From assembly GCF_019039255.1 (NCBI RefSeq), contig NZ_CP077062.1, positions 3,472,001-3,536,000 of the forward strand: a stretch of DNA of 64,000 nt, given 5' to 3'. The position numbers and the translations under genes are program-made. This document shows positions 19,329-27,706 of the stretch, piece by piece (positions within the stretch are counted from its first letter, which is position 1; every line of letters begins with the position of its first letter). This DNA comes from Nocardioides panacis (GTDB lineage Bacteria; Actinomycetota; Actinomycetes; Propionibacteriales; Nocardioidaceae). The notes beneath the pieces are model-generated. The model was not told the origin of the DNA. It saw only the letters and a list, made by a program, of their open reading frames with translations, and did not search any database.

Positions 19329-19402
19329 CCCGGGCCGGGCCGGTCGACCCGGGCCGGGACTCACCTCGAGCCGGGGCTCGGCTCACCTCGAGCCGGGGCT
19401 CA
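19327..19402. repeat. Short tandem repeats between convergent menA and MDMPI-type gene
   Basis: A GACCCGGGCCGGG unit occurs twice with an 18-bp period, followed by two near-identical 20-21-bp copies beginning CTCACCTCGAGCC at 19360 and 19382 (22-bp period). The tract fills the whole gap and touches both stop codons. Confidence 0.65.
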
Positions 19403-20065
19403 GTCGTCGAGCTCGTCGGCGGGCAGCGGCCCGAGGGTCTCGAAGGCCGGGAGGTACGGCGCCACGTCGCCGCGCTCGGTCCACCGACGGATCTGGGCGG
19501 CCGAGCGACGGCTCATCAGCGCCCGTGCCAGGTCGAACTCGCTCGCCCGCACGACGACCTCGGCGTCGGACGCGGGCCCGGACGAGCACCACTGCCACGA
19601 CCCGCCGTACAACGCGATCGGCCTCGCGGCGCCGAGCCGGGCCTCGAACCGGCCCAGCATCCGGTCGCGCAGGGAGAGCAGGCCGGCGTTGTCGCGGGCG
19701 CCGGGCCGGCCGAGGGCGCCGCGCAGGTCCTGCTCGTGGATGACCAGGTCGCCGAGCGGCCGGGTGGTGAACTCCTGCATCCACCCGGTCAGCGGGCCGA
19801 CGAGCGACCGCCACTCCTCCAGGAGCTCGCCGACCGTGCGACCGGCGCGCGCGTCGACCTGGCGCTGGGTCCAGGTGCTGTTGTGGTCGTCCGGCTCGTC
19901 GCCGGCCACCACGTCCGCGTCCAGGCCGATCATGTGCGAGAGCAGGTCCCGCACCGTCCAGTCCGGGCACGCGGGCACGCGACGAGCGGCCTCCTCCGCG
20001 CCGAGCGAGCCGACCAGGTCCGTCACGCGGCCGTAGGCGGCGCGCCACTCCTCCACAGCGTCCAT
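19400..20065 (-). CDS. Maleylpyruvate-isomerase N-terminal (MDMPI/TIGR03083-like) domain protein
   Basis: 221-aa protein of the DinB/MDMPI superfamily, which in actinobacteria includes mycothiol-dependent isomerases and many of unknown role. The N-terminus MDAVEEWRAAYGRVTDLV and the motif VPACPDWTVRDLLSHMIGLD are typical. Likely metal ligands are the His in LLSHMIG and the His in DLVIHEQDLRGALG. The GRPG..DN segment is also common to the group. Substrate is unknown; mycothiol dependence is a family-level possibility only. Upstream lies the long hairpin at 20087. Confidence 0.8.
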   Translation of the reverse strand: MDAVEEWRAAYGRVTDLVGSLGAEEAARRVPACPDWTVRDLLSHMIGLDADVVAGDEPDDHNSTWTQRQVDARAGRTVGELLEEWRSLVGPLTGWMQEFTTRPLGDLVIHEQDLRGALGRPGARDNAGLLSLRDRMLGRFEARLGAARPIALYGGSWQWCSSGPASDAEVVVRASEFDLARALMSRRSAAQIRRWTERGDVAPYLPAFETLGPLPADELDD

Positions 20066-20086
20066 GCCACCGAGCCAACCACGACA

Positions 20087-20152
20087 CCGATAGTCCGTGA
20101 CGTTCTTGCTCTGCTTCGGGGCCGGAACAGCAAGTCCGTCACGGACTATCGG
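20087..20152. repeat. 66-bp element with a perfect 16-bp inverted repeat
   Basis: 20087-20102 (CCGATAGTCCGTGACG) is a perfect reverse complement of 20137-20152. Inside it a second stem pairs CTTGCT (20105-20110) with AGCAAG (20129-20134). The right arm contains the stop codon of the CDGSH gene, so the element would form a hairpin at the end of that transcript and just before the MDMPI-type gene. It could be a terminator, but its length and exactness also fit a mobile palindromic (REP/MITE-like) unit. Confidence 0.75.
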
Positions 20153-20391
20153 GGGGTGGCGGCTCTCGGGCGGAGCACCTTGTGGGTGCCGTCGCACCAC
20201 GGGGCCCGCTGCGTGCGCTCGCACGCGCACACCGCGACCACCGGGCGGGTCGTGGCGTGCACGGCGCCGTCCTTGGTCTCGACGCCGTCGGCGCCGCGGA
20301 CCAGCCACGGACCACCGGGGCAGGCGCGCACCACGGCGTCGGTCTCGCCCACCGCCAGCTGCCCGTCGCGCAGCCGCACCGTCCCGCTCAT
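20146..20391 (-). CDS. CDGSH iron-sulfur protein
   Basis: 81-aa protein. The C-terminal motif CACERTQRAPWCDGTH fits the CDGSH consensus exactly (C-x-C-x2-S/T-x3-P-x-C-D-G-x-H), which binds a redox-active, labile [2Fe-2S] cluster through three Cys and one His. ATG 20391 overlaps the stop of the diiron enzyme upstream (ATGA), so the two are made together, and an electron-transfer or cluster-delivery role to that enzyme is a reasonable inference. The stop codon lies inside the long inverted repeat. A C6 run next to the stop (20151-20156 on the plus strand as G) leaves the last few residues uncertain. Confidence 0.9.
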   Translation of the reverse strand: MSGTVRLRDGQLAVGETDAVVRACPGGPWLVRGADGVETKDGAVHATTRPVVAVCACERTQRAPWCDGTHKVLRPRAATPR

Positions 20392-21428
20392 GCGGCGGAC
20401 CGGGCGGCCGACGTGCGGACGGCGGGCTCGACGGAGCGCAGCGAGCTCGCCCCGTCGCCGAAGCAGGCCAGCACGTGCTCGGCCAGCAGCTCGTCCATCA
20501 GCAGCGACACCGCGACCCCGAAGTGCACGTCCTCGGCCAGCGCCGGCTCGTGCTCGACGGCGGCCGCGCAGATGTCTCGGGTGGCGACCTGCTCGTGCAC
20601 CGCGTCGGCCTCGACGTGCTCGTCGAAGTACTCCGCCATCGCCGGCGAGAGGTCGAGGCGGCGCAGGCCCTGGACGTACTTCCGGCAGGGCAGCGAGCTC
20701 GTGACCTCGATCGCCGCGAGGTGGCCGACGGCCGCGCCGCGCAGCCGGCGGTGCAGGCACAGCAGGCTCATCGCGTTGTTCAGCGCGAGCGTCGCGGCCG
20801 GCACCACGTCGACGTACGCGCCGTAGCTGCTGTCGAGCCCGCACTCGTCCATGCCCGCCGCGAACATCTGCGCGTGCTGGCGCTCGGGGCGCCCGGCGCC
20901 GTACTCGTCGAACTGCAGCTCGACGAGCGCGACCTTCGCCGCCCCGGGCAGCCGCGGGATGACGAACGTGTGCGGGTCGGCCTCCTTGAGCTGGTAGACG
21001 CTGCGGTGCACCAGCACCTCGCGGAACTGCTCGGCGGTCGCCTCCCGCTGCAGGAAGCGGCTCAGCGAGGGCCCGTCTGCGGCGTTCGCCTGGGCGAAGA
21101 TCCGGTCGGCCACGTCCCCGGGGCCGTCGAGCGCCGCGGCCACCGGACCGGCCGTGAGCGCGCGCAGCTGCTCCTCGAACCGAGCCTCGAGCGCGCCGCG
21201 CAGGCGCAGCACCTCGGGGTCCCACTCGCGGCCGGCGTCGACGTCGTCGAACCCGCCGTAGTGCAGCTCGTAGGCCGTCCACAGCGCGAGCTGCAGGTCC
21301 TCGTCGCGTACGACGTCCTCGACCGCCTCGACCAGGGGCAGCAGCGCCGCCACGTCGAGCGGCGTGCCGTCGCGCAGGGAGTCGGTCAACGCCCGGCTGA
21401 CCGGGCCGCGGTGGAGGGGGAGCTGCAT
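20388..21428 (-). CDS. Iron-containing redox enzyme, haem-oxygenase-like diiron fold (HDO type), substrate unknown
   Basis: 346-aa protein of the TenA/haem-oxygenase-like fold group that includes diiron oxidases such as UndA- and SznF-type enzymes. Probable metal ligands are Glu and His in FDEYGAGRPERQHAQMF, in EHVEADAVHE, and earlier in TAYELHYGGF. ATG 21428 (MQLPLHRGPVSRALTD) has an AGAGG ribosome site about ten bases upstream. It is the first gene of a two-gene operon with the CDGSH protein. What it oxidises is not evident; no biosynthetic genes surround it. Family assignment rests on motif recall and lacks an alignment. Confidence 0.75.
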   Translation of the reverse strand: MQLPLHRGPVSRALTDSLRDGTPLDVAALLPLVEAVEDVVRDEDLQLALWTAYELHYGGFDDVDAGREWDPEVLRLRGALEARFEEQLRALTAGPVAAALDGPGDVADRIFAQANAADGPSLSRFLQREATAEQFREVLVHRSVYQLKEADPHTFVIPRLPGAAKVALVELQFDEYGAGRPERQHAQMFAAGMDECGLDSSYGAYVDVVPAATLALNNAMSLLCLHRRLRGAAVGHLAAIEVTSSLPCRKYVQGLRRLDLSPAMAEYFDEHVEADAVHEQVATRDICAAAVEHEPALAEDVHFGVAVSLLMDELLAEHVLACFGDGASSLRSVEPAVRTSAARSAA

Positions 21429-21562
21429 CAGGGAGGGACCTCTCGGTGAGTGCGGGATCCCCGCGGTACCCCGCTCCCGGCCCCACAATCGCCCTCCGGG
21501 CTAAACACGAGACCCGGCTCACCCCTGCGCCCGGCCCGGCTCGACGGGGGCTCAGGCCCGGG

Positions 21563-22693
21563 TCACCGGACGCCCAGGGCCGGCTCGACCCAGGCGCCGG
21601 TCTCGTAGAACGTCTCCAGCGTCTGCGCGTACGGCGCGATGTCGATGCCCTGGGCCGCGAGCCAGTCGTCGTCGTAGTACGTCGCGGTGTACCGCTCCCC
21701 GCCGTCGCACAGCAGCGTCACCACGCTACCGGCCGTGCCCGCCGTGCGCATCGAGGAGACCAGCCGCAGCGCGCCCCACAGCGCGGTGCCCGTCGAGCCG
21801 CCGACCAGTCGGCCGGTGACCCGTGAGCACCACCGCATCGCGGCGACCGAGGCCGCGTCGGGCACCGACACCATCGCGTCGACGACGGTGGGGATGAAGG
21901 ACGGCTCGACGCGGGGGCGGCCGATGCCCTCGATCCGCGAGCCGCGCCCGGTCCGGTAGCCGGGGTCGGAGGAGCGCCACCCCTCGAAGAACGCCGAGCC
22001 CTCGGGGTCCACCACGCAGACCTGGGTGTCGAAACGCCGGTAGCGCACGAAGCGTCCGATCGTCGCCGAGGTGCCGCCGGTCCCGGCGCCGACGACCACC
22101 CAGGCCGGGACCGGGTGCCGCTCCTGGGAGAGCTGCTCGAAGATCGACTCGGCGATGTTGTTGTTGCCGCGCCAGTCGGTGGCCCGCTCCGCGTAGGTGA
22201 ACTGGTCCATGTAGTGGCCGCCGCTCTCGTCGGCGAGCCGGCGGGCCTCGTCGTACATCGTCGAGGGGTCCTCGACGAGGTGGCAGCGGCCGCCGTGGAA
22301 CTCGATCAGCTCGATCTTGCCGCGCGAGGTGGTGGCCGGCATGACCGCGACGAACGGCAGCCCGAGCAGCCGGGCGAAGTACGCCTCGGACACCGCGGTG
22401 GAGCCCGAGGACGCCTCGATGACCGTAGTGCCCTCGCGGATCCAGCCGTTGCAGAGCGCGTAGAGGAACAGCGAGCGGGCCAGCCGGTGCTTCAGCGACC
22501 CGGTCGGGTGCACCGACTCGTCCTTGAGGTACAGGTCGACGTCCCAGCCCTCCGGCAGCGGGAAGACGTGCAGGTGCGTGTCGGCGGACCGGTTGCTGTC
22601 CGCCTCGACCTTGCGGATCGCCTCGTTGACCCAGGACCGGTCGTCGGGCCGGTGCACCTCGCGGCAGCAGCCGTCGACCCCGGACGTGGTCAC
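21563..22693 (-). CDS. PLP-dependent cysteine synthase-family protein, possibly L-cysteine desulfhydrase (Cds1-like)
   Basis: 376-aa fold-type II PLP enzyme. The lysine motif is [16 protein letters not shown], the substrate/phosphate loops include [18 protein letters not shown] and [16 protein letters not shown], and [10 protein letters not shown] is near the C-terminus. The N-terminal [20 protein letters not shown] matches the mycobacterial Cds1 group rather than CysK/CysM. GTG 22693 starts one base after the DUF4229 stop. Whether it makes or breaks cysteine cannot be told from sequence; with Cds1 the product would be H2S, pyruvate and ammonia. Confidence 0.8.
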   Translation of the reverse strand: MTTSGVDGCCREVHRPDDRSWVNEAIRKVEADSNRSADTHLHVFPLPEGWDVDLYLKDESVHPTGSLKHRLARSLFLYALCNGWIREGTTVIEASSGSTAVSEAYFARLLGLPFVAVMPATTSRGKIELIEFHGGRCHLVEDPSTMYDEARRLADESGGHYMDQFTYAERATDWRGNNNIAESIFEQLSQERHPVPAWVVVGAGTGGTSATIGRFVRYRRFDTQVCVVDPEGSAFFEGWRSSDPGYRTGRGSRIEGIGRPRVEPSFIPTVVDAMVSVPDAASVAAMRWCSRVTGRLVGGSTGTALWGALRLVSSMRTAGTAGSVVTLLCDGGERYTATYYDDDWLAAQGIDIAPYAQTLETFYETGAWVEPALGVR

Positions 22694-22694
22694 G

Positions 22695-22961
22695 TCAGTC
22701 CTGGTCCTCACGGGACCGGGCCTCCTCGAACCGCGCGGTTGCGGCCCGGGCGCGGGCGTCGACCCGGGCGGCGAACCGCTCCCGGGGGCCCTGCAGGAGG
22801 TAGTAGGAGGCGACCGCGGAGATGACGGCGGCGGCCAGGAACGGCCACAGGATCGGCACGTGGTCGGTCCCGCGCACCAGCATGTAGACACCGGCGATCA
22901 CGGCGTACGACGCGACGAACAGACCGACCCGCGCCAGGGTGTAGACGACGAACTCCTTCAC
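22695..22961 (-). CDS. DUF4229 small membrane protein
   Basis: 88-aa protein with two hydrophobic helices (residues ~5-28 and 37-56) and a charged coiled-coil-like C-terminal tail rich in Arg, Ala and Glu. It resembles the actinobacterial DUF4229 family. GTG 22961 has a GAGG ribosome site overlapping the end of the GNAT gene. Function unknown; it is coupled to the cysteine-synthase-family gene downstream. Confidence 0.75.
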   Translation of the reverse strand: MKEFVVYTLARVGLFVASYAVIAGVYMLVRGTDHVPILWPFLAAAVISAVASYYLLQGPRERFAARVDARARAATARFEEARSREDQD

Positions 22962-22965
22962 GCCC

Positions 22966-23448
22966 TCAGGGTAGTCGCCGTGCGTACTGCACCAGACGGC
23001 GCGTGACCCCGCCCAGGAACTCCCGCTCGCGGACGGCGCCGGTCAGCAGCCAGCCGGTCCGCCCGTAGAACCGGCGCGCCCGGCCGGATCCTTCCAGCGT
23101 CCAGAGCACCACGTCGTCGCCGCCGATCCGGGGCAGCACCGCCTCGGTCAGCGCGGCCGCGGCGCCGGTGCCCCACGCGCGCGGGTGCACGTAGAGCCCG
23201 CCGATCTGCCCCGGGACGCCGTGCACGAACCCGCAGACCCCCTCCTCGTCCTCGGCGACCAGCAGCACCTCGTCGTCCGAGCTGCTCGCGACCACCGTCC
23301 CGGCGTCCCAGGCGGTCCGCCGGTACTCGACCTCGGCGGCCAGCACGTCCGCCGGGAACTGCCCGGCGTAGCCGACCGCCCAGGCGTCGGCGTGCACGAC
23401 GGCGAGCGCCGCGGCGTCCTCGGGTCGGGCATCACGGATCGGCCTCAT
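22966..23448 (-). CDS. GNAT-family N-acetyltransferase
   Basis: 160-aa acetyltransferase. Acetyl-CoA binding motif A reads LYVHPRAWGTGAAAALTEAVL, with the R/Q-x2-G-x-G/A loop, and the C-terminal region LEGSGRARRFYGRTGW is typical. Substrate unknown. It is first of a three-gene minus-strand run (GNAT, DUF4229, cysteine-synthase family) and is divergent from the small membrane protein across 49 bp. Confidence 0.88.
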   Translation of the reverse strand: MRPIRDARPEDAAALAVVHADAWAVGYAGQFPADVLAAEVEYRRTAWDAGTVVASSSDDEVLLVAEDEEGVCGFVHGVPGQIGGLYVHPRAWGTGAAAALTEAVLPRIGGDDVVLWTLEGSGRARRFYGRTGWLLTGAVREREFLGGVTRRLVQYARRLP

Positions 23449-23485
23449 TCCCCGATGCTGGCACGGTCCGGCTTGATCACGTGCC

Positions 23486-23491
23486 TACATT
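23486..23491 (+). promoter_or_regulatory. -10 element TACATT, leaderless type
   Basis: TACATT ends six bases before GTG 23498. A GGAGG sits only one base before the GTG, too close for normal ribosome binding, which also favours a leaderless message. Confidence 0.4.
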
Positions 23492-23497
23492 GGAGGC

Positions 23498-23713
23498 GTG
23501 GGTAAGTTCCTGCTCGTCGTGATCGTGTTCGCCGCTCTCGTGTATGCCGTCTTCTGGCTCATCGAGCGTCACCGGGGCGGAGCGCCCGCCCGCGGCCGTC
23601 GTACCCCTCCGAAGCCGCCGCGCACGCTCGCGCCGGACGACGACGAGGACTTCCTGCGGGACCTCAACCGTCGGCAGCGCAAGCGGGACGACGACCGCCC
23701 CAACAACGAGTAG
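23498..23713 (+). CDS. Small single-pass membrane protein, conserved hypothetical
   Basis: 71-aa protein. Residues 4-21 form one hydrophobic helix (FLLVVIVFAALVYAVFWLI), followed by a basic linker and an acidic/basic tail (DDDEDFLRDLNRRQRKRDDD). It probably sits in the cytoplasmic membrane with the tail in the cytoplasm. It is convergent with ccsB with only 9 bp between the stops. No function is recognised; similar short proteins recur beside ccsB in actinobacteria, by recall. Confidence 0.75.
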   Translation: MGKFLLVVIVFAALVYAVFWLIERHRGGAPARGRRTPPKPPRTLAPDDDEDFLRDLNRRQRKRDDDRPNNE

Positions 23714-23722
23714 CGGGTCGGC

Positions 23723-24694
23723 TCAGCCGCCGGCGTACGAGTGCAGGCTGCCGCTGCCGAAGAAGAAGTTGATCCCGACGAAGTTGAACAGCAGGGACGC
23801 GAACCCGACCAGCGCGATGACCGACGCGGCCTTGCCCTTCCAGCCGGCGGTCGCCCGGGCGTGCAGGTAGGCGGCGTAGATCACCCAGGTGATGAACGCC
23901 CACACCTCCTTGGGGTCCCAGTTCCAGTAGCTGCCCCAGGCGTACTCCGCCCAGATCGGCCCGGCGACCAGCGCCGCGAAGGTCCAGATCGGGAAGCCGA
24001 ACGCGTTGACCCGGTAGCCGACCCGCTCCAGGGCCTCGAGCGAGGGCAGCCGGCTGAGGTAGCCGCCGGCGCGCACCGTGCCGCGCCGGGTGGCCCGGTC
24101 CTTGACGAGGAACAGGGTCAGGGCCAGCGCCCCGACCGCGAATGCGCCGGAGGCGATCACCGCGGCGAGCACGTGGATCACCAGCCAGTAGGAGTGCAGC
24201 GCGGGCACCAGCGGGCCGGCGTCCTGGTAGAGCACCAGCTGGTCGAGCATCAGCACGACGACCAGGAAGCCGGTGACGATCACGCCCATCCAGCGCAGGT
24301 GGTGGCGCTTCATCAGCACGAGGTACATCACGCTGACGCCGAAGGTGCCCGCCAGCGTGAACTCGTACATGTTGCCCCAGGGCACCCGGACCGGGTCGCT
24401 GGCGAGGCCGCGGCTGACCAGCCCGCTGAAGTGCAGCAGGCAGCCGAGCACGGTCAGCGCGAGGCCGATCCGCCCGAACACCTCCGAGTTGTCAGGCGGT
24501 GGCACGGCTCCAGCCGATTCAGCGCCTGACAGCTCGGCGGAAGGGGCGCCGACACTCGCCAGCGCGGGTTCCTTGACGGTCACCGCGCGCAGCGCGACCC
24601 ACTCGGCGAGGTGCGCGAGGAACGCCAGCACGTAGACGATCGAGGCGAACATGATGGCGTTGTCGCTGAAGGCTGCGAACTCCGCGGTGCTCAC
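23723..24694 (-). CDS. ccsB: Cytochrome c biogenesis protein CcsB (CcsA-type haem handling)
   Basis: Membrane subunit of system II cytochrome c maturation; with ResB it moves haem across the membrane and attaches it to apocytochrome. The WWD-type signature WGSYWNWDPKEVWAFI is at about residues 262-277. Several conserved histidines (LHFSGL, HSYWLVIHV, and a C-terminal LHARA) may ligate haem. There are about eight hydrophobic helices in 323 aa. ATG 24694 overlaps the resB stop. Confidence 0.95.
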   Translation of the reverse strand: MSTAEFAAFSDNAIMFASIVYVLAFLAHLAEWVALRAVTVKEPALASVGAPSAELSGAESAGAVPPPDNSEVFGRIGLALTVLGCLLHFSGLVSRGLASDPVRVPWGNMYEFTLAGTFGVSVMYLVLMKRHHLRWMGVIVTGFLVVVLMLDQLVLYQDAGPLVPALHSYWLVIHVLAAVIASGAFAVGALALTLFLVKDRATRRGTVRAGGYLSRLPSLEALERVGYRVNAFGFPIWTFAALVAGPIWAEYAWGSYWNWDPKEVWAFITWVIYAAYLHARATAGWKGKAASVIALVGFASLLFNFVGINFFFGSGSLHSYAGG

Positions 24695-26379
24695 GCGTGC
24701 TCCCTGCTGTCGGTAGCGCTGTCTGGGTCGTGGACTGGGTCGTGGTCCGGGTCGTGGTCCGGGCCGCCGGCCGCCGGCTCTCCCCGCAGGAGCCGCTCGA
24801 GGGCGTCGATCTCGGCGGCCAGGTCGCCGCCCGAGCTGCGGTCGAGACCGGCCAGCTCCACCACGGTACGTCGCCCGTCGTCGCCCCCGCGGGCGACCCG
24901 GACCCAGGCCCGGCGGGGCCGGATGAACAGCGAGCCCATCAGGCCGACGATGCCGAGCAGCACGCCGGCCAGCGCGATGCCCTTGCCCGGGGAGTCGCTG
25001 ACCTGGAGCTTGACCCAGCGGTCGACCCGGTCGAAGTGGATCGAGCCCATGTCGTCGGGCAGCTGCACGGTGTCCCCCGGCGAGAGCTTGATCCGGGCGT
25101 TCGGCCCGAGCCGCTTGGGGTCGGAGCTCGGGAAGGTCTTCATGTGGCGCATGTCGATCGAGTAGACCGACTGCGGCTTGCCGGTGTCGAGGCCGAGGTC
25201 GCCGTGCGACGGGGTCAGCGAGAGCACCGGGTCGAGCTTGTCGGGGAACTGCGAGAACGGCCCGGTCGCGCGGGTGTAGCCGTAGGTCGGGTAGAAGAAG
25301 CCCTCGAACCCGAGCTGCTCGGGCTGCGCGTCCAGCACCTTGAGCACCCCGAAGGACGAGAACGACGCGTCCTGCGGGAGGAACACCACGGGACCGGTGT
25401 AGGCGACGTTGCCGTCGCCGTCGCGGACGGTGACGACCGGCGCGTAGCCGTGGCCCACCAGGAAGACGCTCGCGCCGTCCACGGTCAGCGGGTGGTTCAC
25501 CGCGAGGTCGTGGGTCTGCGGCGCGGCGTCCGGGGAGGTCCGGTAGGTGATGTTCGCGTCGAAGGACTCCGGCTGGCCCATCGCCGGGCCGCTGGTCTGG
25601 AACTTCACGTGGAAGTCGTCGACCTTGAGGCTGAGCGGCGTGAGCCGGTCCGGGGAGAACAGCTTGCCGGGCGCGAAGTCGTCGTACTGGCTCAGCGAGT
25701 TGGAGAAGCCGTTGCCGACCACGGTGACCACACCACCCTTGTAGCCGAACATCTGGCCGTAGGCGAAGCCGACCAGCACGACCAGCACCGAGACGTGGAA
25801 CAGCAGGTTGCCGGCCTCGCGCAGGTAGCCGCGCTCCGCGGAGAGCGCGCCGCCCTCCCGGTCGGCGACCCGGTAGTGCTTCTTGCGGAGCACGGCGCGG
25901 GCCCGGGCGAGGACCGCGTCGGTGTCCTCGTCGAGCTCGAAGCGGCGGGACTCGGGCAGCCGGCCGAGGTGCCGCGGGACGCGCGGCGGCTCGGCGCGGA
26001 AGCCGCGCCAGTAGATCCGCAGCCGCGGCACGATGCAGCCGACCAGGGAGATCCCCAGCAGGAGGTAGATCGCGGAGAACCAGACCGACCCGAAGACGTC
26101 GAACATCCCGAGCTTGTCGTAGATCGGGGTGAGCTGCGGGTGCTTGTCCTGCCAGTCGGCGACCTTGACCGCGTCGATGTTGCGCTGCGGGACGACGGAC
26201 CCGGGGACCGCCGCGAGCGCGAGCAGGAACAGCAGCACCAGCGCGGTGCGCATCGACGTGAGCTGCCGCCAGGCCCAGCGGGACAGCTCGACCGGGCTCA
26301 GCGCCGGCGGGGAGGACGGCGGCTGCGGCGGCTGGGAGGCCGAGCCGCCGGCCTCGGTGCGGTCGGTCGTGACGGTCAC
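24691..26379 (-). CDS. resB: Cytochrome c biogenesis protein ResB (Ccs1)
   Basis: System II partner of CcsB, binding haem and apocytochrome at the outer membrane face. The 562-aa protein has N-terminal helices from about residue 37 (MRTALVLLFLLALAAVPGS), a large extracytoplasmic domain, and a final helix (GIALAGVLLGIVGLMGSLF). The N-terminus is Pro/Ser-rich and the C-terminus ends in a His/Asp/Pro repeat (DHDPDHDPVHDPD) encoded by short tandem DNA repeats at 24719-24765. GTG 26379 overlaps the ccdA stop (GTGA). Confidence 0.94.
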   Translation of the reverse strand: MTVTTDRTEAGGSASQPPQPPSSPPALSPVELSRWAWRQLTSMRTALVLLFLLALAAVPGSVVPQRNIDAVKVADWQDKHPQLTPIYDKLGMFDVFGSVWFSAIYLLLGISLVGCIVPRLRIYWRGFRAEPPRVPRHLGRLPESRRFELDEDTDAVLARARAVLRKKHYRVADREGGALSAERGYLREAGNLLFHVSVLVVLVGFAYGQMFGYKGGVVTVVGNGFSNSLSQYDDFAPGKLFSPDRLTPLSLKVDDFHVKFQTSGPAMGQPESFDANITYRTSPDAAPQTHDLAVNHPLTVDGASVFLVGHGYAPVVTVRDGDGNVAYTGPVVFLPQDASFSSFGVLKVLDAQPEQLGFEGFFYPTYGYTRATGPFSQFPDKLDPVLSLTPSHGDLGLDTGKPQSVYSIDMRHMKTFPSSDPKRLGPNARIKLSPGDTVQLPDDMGSIHFDRVDRWVKLQVSDSPGKGIALAGVLLGIVGLMGSLFIRPRRAWVRVARGGDDGRRTVVELAGLDRSSGGDLAAEIDALERLLRGEPAAGGPDHDPDHDPVHDPDSATDSREHA

Positions 26380-27137
26380 AGCGGGGACTCCACGACGGGG
26401 AACAAGCCGCGCAGCTCGCCGACCCACTGGTCCCACAGGCCGGTCACGAGCAGCAGCCCCACGAAGATCAGCATCATCCCGCCGACGCGGGTCACCCACA
26501 GCTGGTGCCGGCGGACCCAGCGCACGGCGCCGAGCGTCCGCCGGAAGGCCAGCCCGGCGACCAGGAACGGCACGCCGAGGCCCAGGGAGTAGGCCAGGCT
26601 GAGCAGCGCCCCGCGGCCGGCGGTGCCCTCGTTCATCGCCAGCGCCTGTACGGCGGTCAGGGTCGGCCCGATGCACGGGGTCCAGCCGAGACCGAACAGC
26701 ACGCCGAGCAGGGGCGCCGCCGCGAGGCCGACCGCGGGCACCCGGTGGATCCGCAGGTCGCGCTGCAGGAACGGCACCAGCCCGACGAACGCGACGCCGA
26801 GCAGGATCGTCACGAAGCCGAGCACCACGCTGATCTGCCGGTTGTAGGCCAGCAGCCAGTCGCCGAGCGAGCCGAAGAACGCGCCGTACGCGACGAAGAC
26901 GAAGGAGAACCCGAGCACGAACAGGAAGCTGCCGAGCACCATCCGCCCGCGCCGGGCGTTCTCGAGGTCCACGCCGGACAGGCCGGTGGCGTAGGACAGG
27001 TAGCCCGGCAGCAGCGGGACGACGCACGGCGAGAAGAACGAGACCAGGCCGGCCAGCAGCGCCACCGGCAGCGCGAGCAGCATCGACCCGGACAGGGCGG
27101 TCACCTGGAACCAGGAGCCCACGTCGAGCAGGGTCAT
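26376..27137 (-). CDS. ccdA: Cytochrome c biogenesis protein CcdA (thiol-disulfide transporter)
   Basis: Transfers reducing equivalents from cytoplasmic thioredoxin across the membrane to keep apocytochrome CxxCH cysteines reduced. The 253-aa protein has six hydrophobic helices and the two conserved redox cysteines, in SFFSPCVVPLLPGYLS and GLGWTPCIGPTL. ATG 27137 overlaps the stop of the thioredoxin-like gene. It acts between TlpA/ResA-like protein and ResB in the same operon. Confidence 0.95.
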   Translation of the reverse strand: MTLLDVGSWFQVTALSGSMLLALPVALLAGLVSFFSPCVVPLLPGYLSYATGLSGVDLENARRGRMVLGSFLFVLGFSFVFVAYGAFFGSLGDWLLAYNRQISVVLGFVTILLGVAFVGLVPFLQRDLRIHRVPAVGLAAAPLLGVLFGLGWTPCIGPTLTAVQALAMNEGTAGRGALLSLAYSLGLGVPFLVAGLAFRRTLGAVRWVRRHQLWVTRVGGMMLIFVGLLLVTGLWDQWVGELRGLFPVVESPL

Positions 27138-27706
27138 GAGGCGTCCTCGACCAGGTCGTCCAGCGTGGTGCGGGTGATCGGGCCGATCACGCTGCCGGAC
27201 ACCCGGCCCTGCGCGTCGACGACCACGGTGCTCGGCACCGTCGTCGCCGGCAGCGTCCCGCGGAACGCCAGCAGCGTGGAGCCCTGCTGGTCGTAGATGC
27301 TCGGGTAGGGGATCTTGAAGCGCCGCACGAACGCCCGGGCGTTGCCGGCGCTGGGGTCGCGGCTGTCGATGCCGAGGAACTCCACGCCCCGGGGACCGAG
27401 CTCGCGGGAGGCGTCGGCGAGCATGCCGGCCTCGGCCCGGCAGGGCCCGCACCAGGACCCCCACACGTTGACCACCACGACCTTGCCGCGGTAGTCGGCC
27501 AGCGACACCTGGTCGCCGTCCAGCGTGGTGCCGGCGACCGCACCCGGGGCCTTCCGGTCCGCGGCGGTCTTCACCGAGGTGATGATGCCCTTGCCGGCGA
27601 CGAACCCCTGGTCGCCGCCGGAGGAGGAGATGTCGTTCGAGCAGCCCGCGAGCAGCCCACCGCACAGCAGGGCGGCGAGGGCGAGGACGCGGGGGCGGCT
27701 GGTCAT
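27134..27706 (-). CDS. TlpA/ResA-family thioredoxin-like lipoprotein
   Basis: Extracytoplasmic thiol-disulfide oxidoreductase that reduces apocytochrome c. The signal peptide ends in a lipobox (LLAGC, Cys about residue 22), so it is probably membrane-anchored. The thioredoxin motif is [11 protein letters not shown], and a cis-Pro lies in [10 protein letters not shown]. Length is 190 aa. ATG 27706 overlaps the phosphatase stop. Its position before ccdA and resB matches the ResA role in system II. Confidence 0.93.
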   Translation of the reverse strand: MTSRPRVLALAALLCGGLLAGCSNDISSSGGDQGFVAGKGIITSVKTAADRKAPGAVAGTTLDGDQVSLADYRGKVVVVNVWGSWCGPCRAEAGMLADASRELGPRGVEFLGIDSRDPSAGNARAFVRRFKIPYPSIYDQQGSTLLAFRGTLPATTVPSTVVVDAQGRVSGSVIGPITRTTLDDLVEDAS

